64,000 nt of DNA from a bacterium (lineage in GTDB: Bacteria > Cyanobacteriota > Vampirovibrionia > Gastranaerophilales > Gastranaerophilaceae): contig JAKSUQ010000003.1 in assembly GCA_024408855.1 (NCBI GenBank), forward strand, positions 1-64,000. The letters run 5' to 3'. Numbering within the stretch: position 1 is the first letter of the stretch; the number at the start of each line of letters is the position of its first letter. The position numbers and the translations under genes are program-made. Positions 6,692 through 13,983 of this stretch are shown here, in pieces. The notes below the pieces were generated by a model. That model had not been told where the DNA came from, did not search any database, and saw nothing but the letters and a program-made list of their open reading frames with translations.

Positions 6692-8872
6692 TTATTCCGA
6701 AAATCCTAACGGAGCGTTTGTCATTGGAACTGGCGCAAATTGTTCCGTTGTTGGTTGAGGTTTTGGATGTATAGGAACAATTTCTTCTGCAACAGGAGGC
6801 TTCGGAGCTTCTTTCTTTTTTGCAGGCAGAAGTGTTTGTTGTATCATATCGACAGGTTTAACTGTATCCGGTTTGACGGTTGTCGGTAGAATATTTCTTT
6901 CAGTTTCGTTAGTATCTGCCTTACTTTCTTCGTCAAAATTTTTCTTAGCTTCAGATTGGGTTATAACGGATATGCTGGAAGCCTTGAATGGATTAAGTAC
7001 GATTTCAGGATATTCAAAATCGGAATTTCCATATCGTTGAGTTGCAACAAGCATTACATCATGCCAAATTTTTGCAGGAACAGTTCCGCCTGTCAGTTCG
7101 CCCATTTTAGAGTTATCATCGTTGCCTACCCAAACCCCCGTTACTACATCAGGTGTGAAGCCTATGAAATAAGCATCCTTGCAATCATCTGTTGTACCGG
7201 TTTTACCTGCAGCAGGTTTTCCTATGCTTGCTGCTCGTCCAGTTCCGCTTGTGATTACAGTTTTCATAATTGCTGTCATGGTAGCTGCTGTATTGATATT
7301 TAGGACTTTACTTGTTTTAGCTTTTCTTGCTTCATAAATTATTGTACCTCTTGAAGATTCTACTCTTTCGATTGCATAAGGTTCAACTCTAAAGCCACCG
7401 TTGGCAAAAACTCCGTATGCTCTTGTCATTTCAAATAATTTAACACTGTTTGACCCCAAAGAGATTGTGTAGTCATACGGAATAGGAGTCGATATTCCCA
7501 TAACTCTTGCAAGTTGTATAACAGGTCTAACTCCGATAGAGTCCATGAGTCTTGCTGTACAAACATTTGAAGATACCATAAGTGCAGAATATAAAGGAAT
7601 TGTTCCTCTGTATTTATTCCCATAGTTTTTTGGAGTCCAATTACCTATCCTTACAGGACGATCTTCTAACATATCATTAGGTGAATATCCTTTTTCAATA
7701 GCGGCAGTATAGATAAATGGTTTAAAAGCGGAACCTGATGGTCTCGTTGACTGAGTTACTCTGTCATATTGGCTTTTTGAATAATCTTTACCGCCTGCAT
7801 ATGCTAAAATTCTTCCGTCAATAGGACTGAATGAGAAAACCGCAGCTTGACTCTTGTTGCCGGTAAGTCCCCATGCATTAAGGTTATTAATAATAGCTTC
7901 ATTTGTCTTGATTTGAGCCTGGTAGTTTAGTGTGGTAGTTACTTTATATCCTCCGTTTGTAATTTCATCTTCACTAAATCCGAGTTTTTGTAGTTCTTTC
8001 ATAACATAATCGCAAAAATACGGAGCCTTGTTTGTCGCATACATTGTAGGCATTGTTGAAAGTTTGATAGGTTCTTCTTTTGCTTTATTATACGTATCTT
8101 TATCAATGTATTTCATTTTGTACATTCTTAATAATACTTGATTGCGACGTTTTTTTGCCAAATCTTTATTGTTATATGGAGAATATACAGATGGTGCTTG
8201 TGGTAATCCTGCTATTAATGCCATTTCAGGAAGCGTGAGTTGATTTAAGTCTTTGTTAAAGTATATTCTTGCTGCTCCTTTAACACCATATGCTCCGGAA
8301 CCTAAGTAAACATTATTAAGGTACATTTCTAAAATTTTGTCTTTAGAAATTGTTTTTTCAATTTGTGCTGCTACTTGGAGTTCTTTAATTTTTCTTGTAA
8401 AAGTTTTTTCGTTAGACAGGAATAAAATTCTTGATAATTGTTGTGTAATAGTGCTTGCACCTTGTACGACGTGTCCTGCAAGAATATTTGCAACCATTGA
8501 ACGACTTAAACCCAATAAGTCATAACCTTTATGGTTGTAGAAATTTTTATCTTCAGTTGCAATAAGAGCTTCAGTTAATTGTTTTGGGACTTCTTTAAGC
8601 TCGACATTTGAAAAAGTATATGCTGCAAATGTTTTAATAATCTCCCCATCACTTGCACAAAAAGTTGTAACGATATTTGGTTTAAAAGAGTTAAGGTTTT
8701 TTATCGGCGGAAGAGATATCAAATAAAGTTTTAGTGAAATCATGCCCGCAAGGATTATACCTATAAAGAAAACTAAAATAAGTGTCAAATATTTAACAAC
8801 AGGATTTTCATAGGTTATTCTTCTGTTAGTGCCGTATTTATTTCTCCCTTTCGGAATGTTGTAAGGTTTCAT
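6692..8872 (-). CDS. Penicillin-binding protein 1A (bifunctional peptidoglycan synthase)
   Basis: This 726-residue class A PBP polymerises glycan strands and cross-links peptides in the periplasm. A cytoplasmic N-terminus is followed by one membrane segment (about residues 28-52). The GT51 transglycosylase carries EDKNFYNHKGYD and GASTITQQLSR. The transpeptidase carries the serine motif SAFK in RPSGSAFKPF, SSN, and KTGTTDD. The C-terminal tail is rich in Pro, Lys and Thr. The start at 8872 is set by GAGGGG just upstream; a reading from 9043 would add 57 implausible residues and overlap the divergent gene. It shares a short divergent promoter region with the cysteine-cluster gene at 8973. Confidence 0.93.
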   Translation of the reverse strand: MKPYNIPKGRNKYGTNRRITYENPVVKYLTLILVFFIGIILAGMISLKLYLISLPPIKNLNSFKPNIVTTFCASDGEIIKTFAAYTFSNVELKEVPKQLTEALIATEDKNFYNHKGYDLLGLSRSMVANILAGHVVQGASTITQQLSRILFLSNEKTFTRKIKELQVAAQIEKTISKDKILEMYLNNVYLGSGAYGVKGAARIYFNKDLNQLTLPEMALIAGLPQAPSVYSPYNNKDLAKKRRNQVLLRMYKMKYIDKDTYNKAKEEPIKLSTMPTMYATNKAPYFCDYVMKELQKLGFSEDEITNGGYKVTTTLNYQAQIKTNEAIINNLNAWGLTGNKSQAAVFSFSPIDGRILAYAGGKDYSKSQYDRVTQSTRPSGSAFKPFIYTAAIEKGYSPNDMLEDRPVRIGNWTPKNYGNKYRGTIPLYSALMVSSNVCTARLMDSIGVRPVIQLARVMGISTPIPYDYTISLGSNSVKLFEMTRAYGVFANGGFRVEPYAIERVESSRGTIIYEARKAKTSKVLNINTAATMTAIMKTVITSGTGRAASIGKPAAGKTGTTDDCKDAYFIGFTPDVVTGVWVGNDDNSKMGELTGGTVPAKIWHDVMLVATQRYGNSDFEYPEIVLNPFKASSISVITQSEAKKNFDEESKADTNETERNILPTTVKPDTVKPVDMIQQTLLPAKKKEAPKPPVAEEIVPIHPKPQPTTEQFAPVPMTNAPLGFSE

Positions 8873-8972
8873 ATTATCCCCTCTTATTTTTTTATTTTTA
8901 AAAACTGTTATACTATTATAAGCAATTACTATTTTATCAAATAAATATTTGAAAGGCGTGTTTTTAATCAAT

Positions 8973-9371
8973 ATGTTAAGTTTTTTGACAACTTTGAAAA
9001 ATGAATTTTTGTCATATTTTGTACCTGAAAGAATGGAATACAAGATTACCGGACATTGTTTGAAGTGTGGAAAGTGTTGTCGCTATATGTATAGCTTTGA
9101 TACATATACAACAACTGATTTCAAAATTATGCAATTTCTGTTTCCGTCATACAAAAGATTTTATATAAGAGGCAAAGATGAATACGGAAATCTTATTTTT
9201 GCCTGCAAATATGTAACCGAGGATGGTTTGTGTTCAGTTTATGATAAACGTTTAAGAATGTGTAAAAAATATCCGGCTTCTAAAATAGGCTATCCGGGGA
9301 GATTGCATGAGGGCTGCGGGTATAGCGTTGAAGATAAAAGTTTTAGTTCATATTTAAACAAAAATAGCTAA
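8973..9371 (+). CDS. YkgJ-type cysteine-cluster protein
   Basis: This small protein (132 residues from the ATG at 8973) has the CxxCxxCC cluster of the YkgJ/UPF0153 family (CLKCGKCCR). Further conserved cysteines are in FACKYV, GLCSVYDKRLRMCKKYP and EGCGY. Such proteins are thought to bind zinc or an Fe-S cluster; the biochemical role is unsettled. An upstream TTG at 8949 could extend it by eight residues, and the ribosome binding site is weak either way. A related copy is at 26776-27189. It is divergent from PBP1A and ends at a strong terminator. Confidence 0.85.
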   Translation: MLSFLTTLKNEFLSYFVPERMEYKITGHCLKCGKCCRYMYSFDTYTTTDFKIMQFLFPSYKRFYIRGKDEYGNLIFACKYVTEDGLCSVYDKRLRMCKKYPASKIGYPGRLHEGCGYSVEDKSFSSYLNKNS

Positions 9372-9381
9372 GTTTATCAAT

Positions 9382-9414
9382 AAAAAAGACCTCGTGATTA
9401 ACGAGGTCTTTTTA
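9382..9414. terminator. Bidirectional terminator
   Basis: AAAGACCTCGT and ACGAGGTCTTT form a perfect stem around GATTA, with A and T runs on either side. It separates the convergent genes ending at 9371 and 9428. Confidence 0.92.
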
Positions 9415-9427
9415 TTAATAAAAAATC

Positions 9428-9820
9428 CTAATATCTGATTATATTTTTCTTTCCGAAGAAGTGAAGTCTGCCCCAACCGTCGGTGTATATTGTTTTTGTT
9501 TCGTTAACACCTGATGAATCTCCTGTATACGGATTGAAATCATATTTTGCATCTACTGTATCTGCAGAATCAGAGTTGTTAGCCTCTTTGTTTGAAACAG
9601 TTTTTTCATCTTTTTTGGTGTTATATTTGATTGCTCGTTCAGAATCTCTTATAGCATTTTCGTAAAAAGTATTTGCTTCATCAATAGAGCCGTAACCTCC
9701 GTTACCTACAAAATGAGCTTTTCCTACATTATCCATAAACATAGTATCAGCTTGAACCATATTTGATGAAAGTACCATAAACATTGCAACTGCAAATAGT
9801 GTAATAAATTTCTTTGACAT
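9428..9820 (-). CDS. Small exported protein with a duplicated motif, unknown function
   Basis: The 130 residues start with a clear signal peptide (Lys-Lys, then a hydrophobic stretch, cleavage after VQA near residue 24). The mature part begins with TMFMDNVGKAHFVGNG and ends with TIYTDGWGRLHFFGKKN. These two copies share the pattern T-x-[FY]-x-D-x-x-G-[KR]-x-H-F-x-G and bracket a disordered, Asn/Ser/Asp-rich linker. I recognise no family. AGGAG precedes the start. The OmpH-like gene lies upstream on the same strand, so both may act in the envelope. Confidence 0.65.
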   Translation of the reverse strand: MSKKFITLFAVAMFMVLSSNMVQADTMFMDNVGKAHFVGNGGYGSIDEANTFYENAIRDSERAIKYNTKKDEKTVSNKEANNSDSADTVDAKYDFNPYTGDSSGVNETKTIYTDGWGRLHFFGKKNIIRY

Positions 9821-9903
9821 TATTTTATCTCCTTGAGTTTTATTTATACAATACCATTATATATAAAACCCGATAAAAAATAAAATTGCTGTTTTTTTAT
9901 ACA

Positions 9904-10338
9904 TTATTTAATATTTCTTATAATATTTTCGGTAATGTCCTCTCCGCCAAACAGTACAACGCTTTTTGCGAATACATATTTATATCCCTTATTTTTTGCA
10001 ATTTGAGAAATCTCTGATTTAATATTTTTTTCTATTTCAGTTAACTTTGAATTATAATTTTTTTCTAATGCTTCTTTTTTTGTATTAAATTCTTTCATGT
10101 ATTTATCTTCTAAAAGCAATATCTTTTCAGGATTTTTTTCATTCGCAATTTCTCCTCTTGCATTAGCTATTATTTTGTCCAATTCTGCCGTCTTTTTCGT
10201 ATGTTCTTGCTTTAATGTCTTCACTTGTGAGGATTCGTTTACAATTTTTGTTAAATCAACCACTGCAATATCGTTCTCTGCATAAGATTTAATTCCGCAT
10301 AGAAAGATTGTTAGTGCAACTAAAATAATTTTTTTCAT
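9904..10338 (-). CDS. OmpH/Skp-family periplasmic chaperone
   Basis: This 144-residue exported protein has a signal peptide ending at SYA near residue 20. The mature part is one long charged coiled-coil (about 30-120), as in Skp/OmpH chaperones that hold unfolded outer-membrane proteins. The start VVDLTKIVNESSQVK resembles the family's N-terminal strand, and YKYVFAKSVVLFGGEDIT its C-terminal strands. The length is normal. It supports a double-membrane envelope and fits the possible barrel protein encoded divergently at 10462. Confidence 0.8.
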   Translation of the reverse strand: MKKIILVALTIFLCGIKSYAENDIAVVDLTKIVNESSQVKTLKQEHTKKTAELDKIIANARGEIANEKNPEKILLLEDKYMKEFNTKKEALEKNYNSKLTEIEKNIKSEISQIAKNKGYKYVFAKSVVLFGGEDITENIIRNIK

Positions 10339-10426
10339 ATTTTTTTCCCTTTCATAATCTGTATATAAGATAGTAAAAGTCTTTTCTATTACCTTATGAG
10401 TTATAGACCGTCAGGTAGATAGATGA

Positions 10427-10455
10427 TTGAAAACGTGATTTTTTTTAGCTAAAAT
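10427..10455 (+). promoter_or_regulatory. Promoter giving a leaderless mRNA
   Basis: TTGAAA (10427-10432), 17 nt, TAAAAT (10450-10455). Seven nt after the -10 is 10462, the A of the ATG, so the transcript should begin at the start codon. No Shine-Dalgarno sequence is present. Confidence 0.6.
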
Positions 10456-10461
10456 ATCGGT

Positions 10462-11196
10462 ATGACAGTCCGAATTATGTTTATAGTTTTTATGCTTTTG
10501 TTCAATTTTGTGCCATCAATGGCAGAAAATCAATCTGTGCAGGAAAAACAAGACATCATAAAAGAAACATATAAAATTCACGGACAAGTCCAATATGATG
10601 ATAGTCCTGTTGAAACAATATATTTGGATGATGACATTGAGAAGCCCGAAATTAATATTCCCAAGCGGACATTAACTATTCCGGTTAATCTTTTAAATAT
10701 AACTTCTAATGCAAATACTTCAAGAAGTGCATTAGCCAGAGCAATGACAAACAGGACGTCAATGACGGATATATTACCGTTGAGCGGAAGCGTTACGGAC
10801 TCGGTAGGTGGATTTTCTTACGGTCAAACTTGGGGACAAGAAATTTCATATGCACAAATGGAGGATACAACCTCTTTTTTTGTGAAATACGATACTCCTA
10901 AATATTTTTCTTTTACTACTTCAATAAGGCAAACATCTAATCAGGACATAGGAACTCAGTATAATATTTTGAGATTGACTCCGGAATTGCATCTTACAAA
11001 AAAACTAACTTTAAAAAATTCTTTCAGTTCGTATATGAATTTGCCAAAGAATAAAAATGAGTTAACTTTTGTTTATACTCCAGCCTTAAGTAAGTATGCG
11101 GACTCTTTAAAATTTGAACTTGGTGTAGCCCAATCTTATTACAAAAATGGAAAACAAAGTGCTGCAATTAATTTTTCAACAGGTTTTAAGTTGTAA
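10462..11196 (+). CDS. Exported protein, possible small outer-membrane beta-barrel
   Basis: This 244-residue protein has a signal peptide (hydrophobic residues 5-18, cleavage after SMA near 21). From about residue 110 it shows alternating polar and hydrophobic strands with many aromatic residues, ending FSTGFKL. This pattern fits beta strands of an outer-membrane barrel, but no family is recognised. Translation probably starts without a leader, given the promoter immediately upstream. It is divergent from the OmpH-like chaperone. Confidence 0.6.
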   Translation: MTVRIMFIVFMLLFNFVPSMAENQSVQEKQDIIKETYKIHGQVQYDDSPVETIYLDDDIEKPEINIPKRTLTIPVNLLNITSNANTSRSALARAMTNRTSMTDILPLSGSVTDSVGGFSYGQTWGQEISYAQMEDTTSFFVKYDTPKYFSFTTSIRQTSNQDIGTQYNILRLTPELHLTKKLTLKNSFSSYMNLPKNKNELTFVYTPALSKYADSLKFELGVAQSYYKNGKQSAAINFSTGFKL

Positions 11197-11219
11197 TTAG
11201 AAAAAAAATTTTATATAAT
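11191..11219 (+). promoter_or_regulatory. Promoter giving a leaderless mRNA
   Basis: TTGTAA (11191-11196) overlaps the stop codon of the preceding gene. After 17 nt comes a perfect TATAAT (11214-11219). The expected start falls at or one base before the ATG at 11227, with no Shine-Dalgarno sequence. Confidence 0.6.
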
Positions 11220-11226
11220 TGATAAT

Positions 11227-11670
11227 ATGGTACGATACAAAACTGAACGAAAAAGACCTAAAAGGGTTGTCAATAATAAAAATAGTTTGCAACAGCAAGC
11301 AGTAGTGGCAAAGTCTGCCCCTAAATTTACATCTGATAATTTTAGTTGTTCATTTTTAACTGTTATTCTTATTATGTGTCTTATCCAAATTTCAATTAGT
11401 GCTGTTGTTAATATTTCCAAGGTTGTATCTTATAATGCAAAGATTAAACAGATTACAAATATCAGAAACGCAGCTTTAGATTTAAATAATCAACTAAATG
11501 ACAGTATCAAAAATTTTGGAGTTGCAAGTTATGAAGCAATCGGAAGAAATAATCTTAAAATGGCTTCAAAAGACGAATTAACAGTAATTATTAACCCACC
11601 GAAAACGGATGAAAACGAACAATCTGATGTTAAAAAAAATGTTTTTTTAAAGTTTAATCAAAATAATTAG
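11227..11670 (+). CDS. FtsL/DivIC-like single-pass membrane protein
   Basis: This 147-residue protein has a basic cytoplasmic N-terminus (KTERKRPKR), one membrane segment (about residues 40-62) and a periplasmic coiled-coil (about 70-100). A segment like the septum-initiator family follows (SYEAIGRNNLKMASKDELTVII). The layout matches FtsL/FtsB/DivIC proteins of the divisome, though these diverge widely and the assignment is structural. The tail is acidic. It overlaps the convergent Mini-RNase III gene by four bases (shared TTAG). Confidence 0.6.
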   Translation: MVRYKTERKRPKRVVNNKNSLQQQAVVAKSAPKFTSDNFSCSFLTVILIMCLIQISISAVVNISKVVSYNAKIKQITNIRNAALDLNNQLNDSIKNFGVASYEAIGRNNLKMASKDELTVIINPPKTDENEQSDVKKNVFLKFNQNN

Positions 11671-12038
11671 CTGAAAAACTCTGTCTGTTTGATAGTATTA
11701 TAGAAATATTCAAGCCTTTCTTTATCATGCAAATACCAATACCCAATTAGGGCTTCAAAAGCGGTTGCTTGTCTGTATGTAGAGTGTATATTTTTTCTAC
11801 CGACCGGAATTGGCAAATTCCTTGCTCGTCTTGCAAGCTCAAGTTCATCTTCATTCAGCTCCGGCTTAATTAGTGTAAGCATTTCCGCTTGGAATGTAGC
11901 ATTAACCCTTTCGGTTGTTATTTTGTGTAAAGTTTTTGAGTTTGAAGTTTTATATATTGTATAAGTTCTTACAAAAACTTCCCAAACAGAATCCCCTATG
12001 TGTGCGTAATTTCTTAATTCAATTTCTTCATTAATCAT
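11667..12038 (-). CDS. mrnC: Mini-ribonuclease III (23S rRNA maturation)
   Basis: This 123-residue protein consists of an RNase III catalytic domain without a dsRNA-binding domain. The family trims 23S rRNA precursor ends in Firmicutes and cyanobacteria. Motifs include YAHIGDSVWEVFVRTY near the start, then RRARNLPIPVGRKN and YRQATAFEALIGYWYL with the acidic catalytic residues. I start it at the ATG at 12038. A TATTAT six nt upstream and TTGTAA 18 nt before that predict a leaderless mRNA. Confidence 0.87.
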   Translation of the reverse strand: MINEEIELRNYAHIGDSVWEVFVRTYTIYKTSNSKTLHKITTERVNATFQAEMLTLIKPELNEDELELARRARNLPIPVGRKNIHSTYRQATAFEALIGYWYLHDKERLEYFYNTIKQTEFFS

Positions 12039-12044
12039 ATTATA

Positions 12045-12074
12045 ATAATAACATAACAAAATTTGTTGTTACAA
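12045..12074 (-). promoter_or_regulatory. Promoter giving a leaderless mrnC mRNA
   Basis: On the minus strand TTGTAA (12069-12074) and TATTAT (12045-12050) are 18 nt apart. Position +7 from the -10 is the A of the ATG at 12038. A TATAAT also abuts the ATG, so the exact start is uncertain. Confidence 0.45.
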
Positions 12075-12175
12075 AACTTAACAATAAGAAATCAAAATAG
12101 CAATTTTTTTTTATTGAAATACTTTATATATATACGAGATATCATAAATAGATAAAATGAATAAAGGAGACGAAT

Positions 12176-12364
12176 ATGGCAAGAGTATTAATTTCAATGC
12201 CGGAGGACTTTTTAGACAGAATTGACCAAGTAGCTGAAGGAGAAAACAGAACACGTTCTGAGTTAATTCGTGAGGCTTTACGTTCTTACATGTATAAGAG
12301 CAGGGTAAAGACTTCAACATTAGCAACAAAGAATGCTGCAATCTTGGATGCGCTACTGGACTAA
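12176..12364 (+). CDS. Ribbon-helix-helix (CopG/NikR-type) protein
   Basis: These 62 residues form an RHH DNA-binding fold. The strand VLISMPEDFLDRIDQVA is followed by two helices containing NRTRSELIREALRSYM. Such proteins bind operators as dimers and are often antitoxins or autoregulators. No toxin gene follows; instead a 150-nt structured region and a terminator do. AAAGGAGA precedes the ATG. The upstream TACTTTATATATATA element recurs at two other loci in the window. Confidence 0.85.
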   Translation: MARVLISMPEDFLDRIDQVAEGENRTRSELIREALRSYMYKSRVKTSTLATKNAAILDALLD

Positions 12365-12370
12365 GTAAAC

Positions 12371-12545
12371 GTAACACGAAGCCACGTTGATGTTTCGTGT
12401 ACTACACGAGAGGAGAGTACAAGTATGCCTGCGTGGTTTGCATATTTGTAAAAGAGACAAACGCACAAGTTTGTTGCTCAAAGCGGAAAAAGGAAAAAAT
12501 ATGGGAAATCATTAAAAAGCGACTCAATTATATGAGCCGCTTTTC
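12371..12545 (+). ncRNA. Structured region downstream of the RHH gene ending in a terminator
   Basis: The segment TTTCGTGT (12393-12400) can pair either with the upstream CACGAA (12375-12380) or with the downstream ACACGA (12404-12409). The downstream pairing lies next to an AGGAGA ribosome binding site (12411-12416) of a tiny reading frame, MPAWFAYL, at 12425-12451. A third helix pairs 12379-12386 with 12432-12439. This could be a switchable leader, the structured 3' end of the RHH mRNA, or a small RNA. There is no gene downstream on this strand. Confidence 0.3.
12514..12545. terminator. Bidirectional terminator
   Basis: AAAAGCG and CTCA pair with TGAG and CGCTTTT around ATTATA, with one mismatch. 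It lies between the RHH transcript and the convergent peptidase gene. Confidence 0.85.
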
Positions 12546-12561
12546 TTATGTTTATTTTTTT

Positions 12562-13803
12562 TTAATTACCGTTAAAAATTAAGAAAGTATTTTTGATAAT
12601 TTCAGCACCTTCGATTAAGGATTTGTAATTTACTTTTTCCATAGCGGAGTGCATATTGTAAATGTCAGCAACTCCCAACAAATATGGCATGAAAAATTCG
12701 CCTTTTGAATTTTTATTATGGCAGTATATATGCGTTTCTGCACCGGCATGGAATGATGAAATGTCGTTTTCAATTCCTATGCGTTTGCAGGCAAGCGTAT
12801 GTATTTCTTCTATTTTTTCATCATTTGCTTTTTCAAAAGGCAAAAGATGAATTTCGAACTCTATGTTTGCTTCTGCTAAATTTTTGTATTTTTCGTTAAA
12901 TTTTTCCACGATTGAAGTCATAAGAGATTTCAGTTCTTCTTCTTTTGCAACATTTGCACTTCGTATTGAATAAGAAGCCATCCCTAATGTATTGATTATA
13001 TTTGTGGACGTTTTTTTCATTATTTCCGTTATATAATCATTAGTTTTAATTTTATTTTCAACAATATTTGCTACGGAATTTTGTATTCCGCCTGCGACAA
13101 TTGCTCCAAGGTTACAAGAGGTTATGACTCCGGTTTTATCAGAATAATATGCTCCCTGAGGAAATCCCGCAATTAGTTCTGCAATGAGTTTTGCGGCATT
13201 TAGTCTTGTATTGTCGCCTATATCAATCCCGGAATGTCCGCCTTTTAATCCTGTTACCGTTATTTTTGCATTTGTATAACTTGCCCCTGAAATCTGTAAT
13301 TGCCCGAGTTTATCGGCATCACATACAAGAATATATTTTGAATTAAGTTTGTTAAATTCGAGATGTTCAACTCCGCTCATACCGGTTTCTTCATCTCTTG
13401 TGAAGACTATTTCCAAACCTCCATGTAAAATATTTGAGGAAACAATATCTTTCGCTAATTTTAATGCGCATGAAACGCCTGCTTTATCATCTGCACCAAG
13501 CGTTCTTCCGTCGGCTTTAATGTAATCTCCGTCTAATATAAGATTAATTGGGCTGTCATCTCCTACAACATCCATGTGAGAAGAAATCATTATAGATTCT
13601 TTGCTTGGGTCTGTCGGTGGTATTGATATATATACATTTCCATATGAATCTGTCCGAGCAGTAATTTGGTTTGATTTACAAAAATTAAGTATCTGTTCAA
13701 TAAGTTTGTCCTCTTTTAGAGATGGGGACGGAATTGTAACCAAATTGCAAAAAATGTCCAAAATTTCATTTTCTTTTCTAAGATTTTCAATATTAGCTTC
13801 CAC
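12562..13803 (-). CDS. M20-family aminopeptidase, PepT-like
   Basis: This 413-residue cytoplasmic metallopeptidase belongs to the tripeptidase/M20 group, which removes N-terminal residues from small peptides using two zinc ions. Metal-site motifs are in order: SSHMDVVGDD (His, Asp), LGADDKAG (bridging Asp), TRDEETGMSG (catalytic Glu pair) and a C-terminal SFHAGAETH. A lid domain lies at about 185-300. The start is a GTG with AGGAGG seven nt upstream, inside the end of the preceding small gene, so the two are co-translated. Confidence 0.9.
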   Translation of the reverse strand: MEANIENLRKENEILDIFCNLVTIPSPSLKEDKLIEQILNFCKSNQITARTDSYGNVYISIPPTDPSKESIMISSHMDVVGDDSPINLILDGDYIKADGRTLGADDKAGVSCALKLAKDIVSSNILHGGLEIVFTRDEETGMSGVEHLEFNKLNSKYILVCDADKLGQLQISGASYTNAKITVTGLKGGHSGIDIGDNTRLNAAKLIAELIAGFPQGAYYSDKTGVITSCNLGAIVAGGIQNSVANIVENKIKTNDYITEIMKKTSTNIINTLGMASYSIRSANVAKEEELKSLMTSIVEKFNEKYKNLAEANIEFEIHLLPFEKANDEKIEEIHTLACKRIGIENDISSFHAGAETHIYCHNKNSKGEFFMPYLLGVADIYNMHSAMEKVNYKSLIEGAEIIKNTFLIFNGN

Positions 13804-13981
13804 GAAAAAACCTCCTATTTGTACCTTCTCCGCCTATTAAGACCCTGACAGGACGCAAACATTTTGGGCATCTGCCCGTATATGCCTTACCATCTTTGGT
13901 CTTGTATATTCTGCCATATGTGCCGCAACAATCAAACCAAATGCCTATAAATTTACGTTTGCCGTTTTCTTCGTCTGCCAT
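13793..13981 (-). CDS. Small conserved zinc-ribbon-like protein
   Basis: The 62 residues hold a CC pair in IWFDCCGTYGRIYK and a CPKC knuckle in TGRCPKCLRPVRV, which suggests zinc binding. I do not recognise a named family. The gene overlaps the start of the peptidase gene by 11 bases and begins 2 bases after the glycosidase gene ends, so all three appear to be one transcript. Confidence 0.65.
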   Translation of the reverse strand: MADEENGKRKFIGIWFDCCGTYGRIYKTKDGKAYTGRCPKCLRPVRVLIGGEGTNRRFFRGS

Positions 13982-13983
13982 AA

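Noticed and set aside
12397-12582. A 61-codon plus-strand reading frame after the RHH gene
   Set aside because: It runs through hairpins and a terminator, has no ribosome binding site and an odd composition; the structured-RNA reading explains the region better.
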